DNA from: Aldrovandia affinis
Lineage: Eukaryota; Chordata; Actinopteri; Notacanthiformes; Halosauridae
NCBI GenBank assembly: GCA_029706075.1
Contig: JAINUG010000052.1
Span: 423,001 to 487,000 of the forward strand
Length of the DNA stretch: 64,000 bases
Reading direction: 5' to 3'
The notes beneath the pieces were generated by a model. It did no database searches and was not told where the DNA came from. It worked only from the letters and a program-made list of their open reading frames with translations. Below, piece after piece: positions 63,351-64,000 of this stretch. Each line of letters starts with the position of its first letter. The first letter of the stretch is position 1. Both the position numbers and the translations under genes were made by a program.

Positions 63351-63400
63351 AATTCAGCAAATTCACAGTTGTGCTATATTCTCTCCATTTATTGGATGAA

Positions 63401-64000
63401 TGGTAGCATGAAGAAAAAGGTTTAAAGAGGTGCACAGCCTGAAAACTCATTTTTCATACGATTGAGATGTCTTCCTTCTTGGATTTCTAATGCTCGTAAA
63501 TAGGTAAACAGAAGTAAACGACCTGGAATGGGCCTAAACAACACATTTGTCCCAACATAAAGCAGACTTTCAGACACCCACTAACCCCACAGGTGGAGGG
63601 TCGGAAAGGCGTCCGCCCAAGGCCAGCCACATCGAGAGGTTCTCTCTCTTATGCTCGGTGCCTGAGCGATTATTAAATATGAGTTAATTCAGCTCATGCC
63701 TCACTCTCACCCATGGTATTGAACTGTGAGACAGCCATTTCCATTATACCTGAGCAAGCGTTTTCCCCAACAACACACAGTTATTGTGCTTTGGTTGCTC
63801 TGTTCTGCTCTTTATCACTCAAGAACACTTGTTGGCACACACATGTTATAACAAGAATGAAACGTTTATGGGAGCCAAAGAAAACGTCAACTTGTTATTC
63901 CAGGTAAGGCCTATTCTTTACCTCATCCCTGACGCCTCATCTCTGCTTCTTTGCAATGTGAGAGAGGTATATCTGGGCAGCAACCTAGCTGCAGATGGAC
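63401..64000. other. Non-coding right edge
   Basis: No exon or classified repeat is recognised in the last 600 bp. Short ORFs here lack ATG-anchored conservation or any known motif. Confidence 0.6.

Larger units (their letters stand above)
62005..63400 (-). mobile_element. Tc1-like transposon copy D, split by a V-SINE
   Basis: The left end, CACAGAGGGTATAATAAATA then TTCACCCCC, follows a TA. The - strand carries a transposase remnant with [13 protein letters not shown] (Glu) at 62.40-62.45 kb and LWSDETKIELF (first Asp) near 63.05-63.09 kb. The coding part between them is interrupted by the V-SINE at 62574-62880. No matching right inverted repeat is seen up to 64 kb, so that end is lost or beyond recognition. 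Confidence 0.75.

Overview
The window is vertebrate, almost certainly teleost fish, nuclear DNA. It has split genes with canonical GT-AG introns, long non-coding stretches, several Tc1-like transposons, a V-SINE-type repeat, tRNA-headed SINEs that share a 3' tail with an L2-clade LINE, and many CA/GT microsatellites. The shared tail (…AAGTCGCTTTGGATAA… / …GCGTCTGCTAAATG…) is of the type first described in eel UnaL2/UnaSINE. An early-branching teleost is therefore plausible, but the species cannot be fixed from the sequence.

Only two genes are supported, and they lie tail to tail. tsc22d1 runs on the + strand from about 3.9 kb to about 52 kb. It has a long first coding exon (4831-7550), an intron of about 41 kb, an alternative short first exon (48243-48364) with its own upstream region, and two shared 3' exons (49030-49081 and 50421-50681) carrying the TSC box and leucine zipper. 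The two starts predict proteins of 1010 and 144 residues. serp2 (RAMP4-like ER membrane protein, 65 residues) runs on the - strand. Its three coding exons are at 61514-61597, 55996-56068 and 55644-55684, and its poly(A) signal is near 54.97 kb. As I recall, SERP2 and TSC22D1 are also convergent neighbours in human.

Layout: 1-3.8 kb is upstream DNA with a SINE fragment. 3.8-4.83 kb is the long-isoform promoter and 5' UTR. 4.83-7.55 kb is the long exon. 7.55-48.24 kb is the giant intron, holding a hairpin MITE, a full-length V-SINE with target-site duplications, three Tc1-like elements, nested inverted-repeat elements, SINEs and minisatellites. 48.24-51.98 kb is the short-isoform exon, shared exons and 3' UTR. 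51.98-54.95 kb is the intergenic spacer, with an internally deleted Tc1-type element and a SINE. 54.95-61.6 kb is serp2, whose first intron holds an L2 LINE and a snap-back palindrome. 61.6-64 kb is the serp2 upstream region, with a Tc1-like element split by a V-SINE.

I found no operon, CRISPR array or other clearly new system. The points most worth a second look are the snap-back element at 59.42-59.80 kb, the nested element with a 25-bp flanking repeat at 28.76-29.85 kb, the motif cluster inside the last tsc22d1 intron, and the start-codon and uORF layout of the two tsc22d1 promoters.
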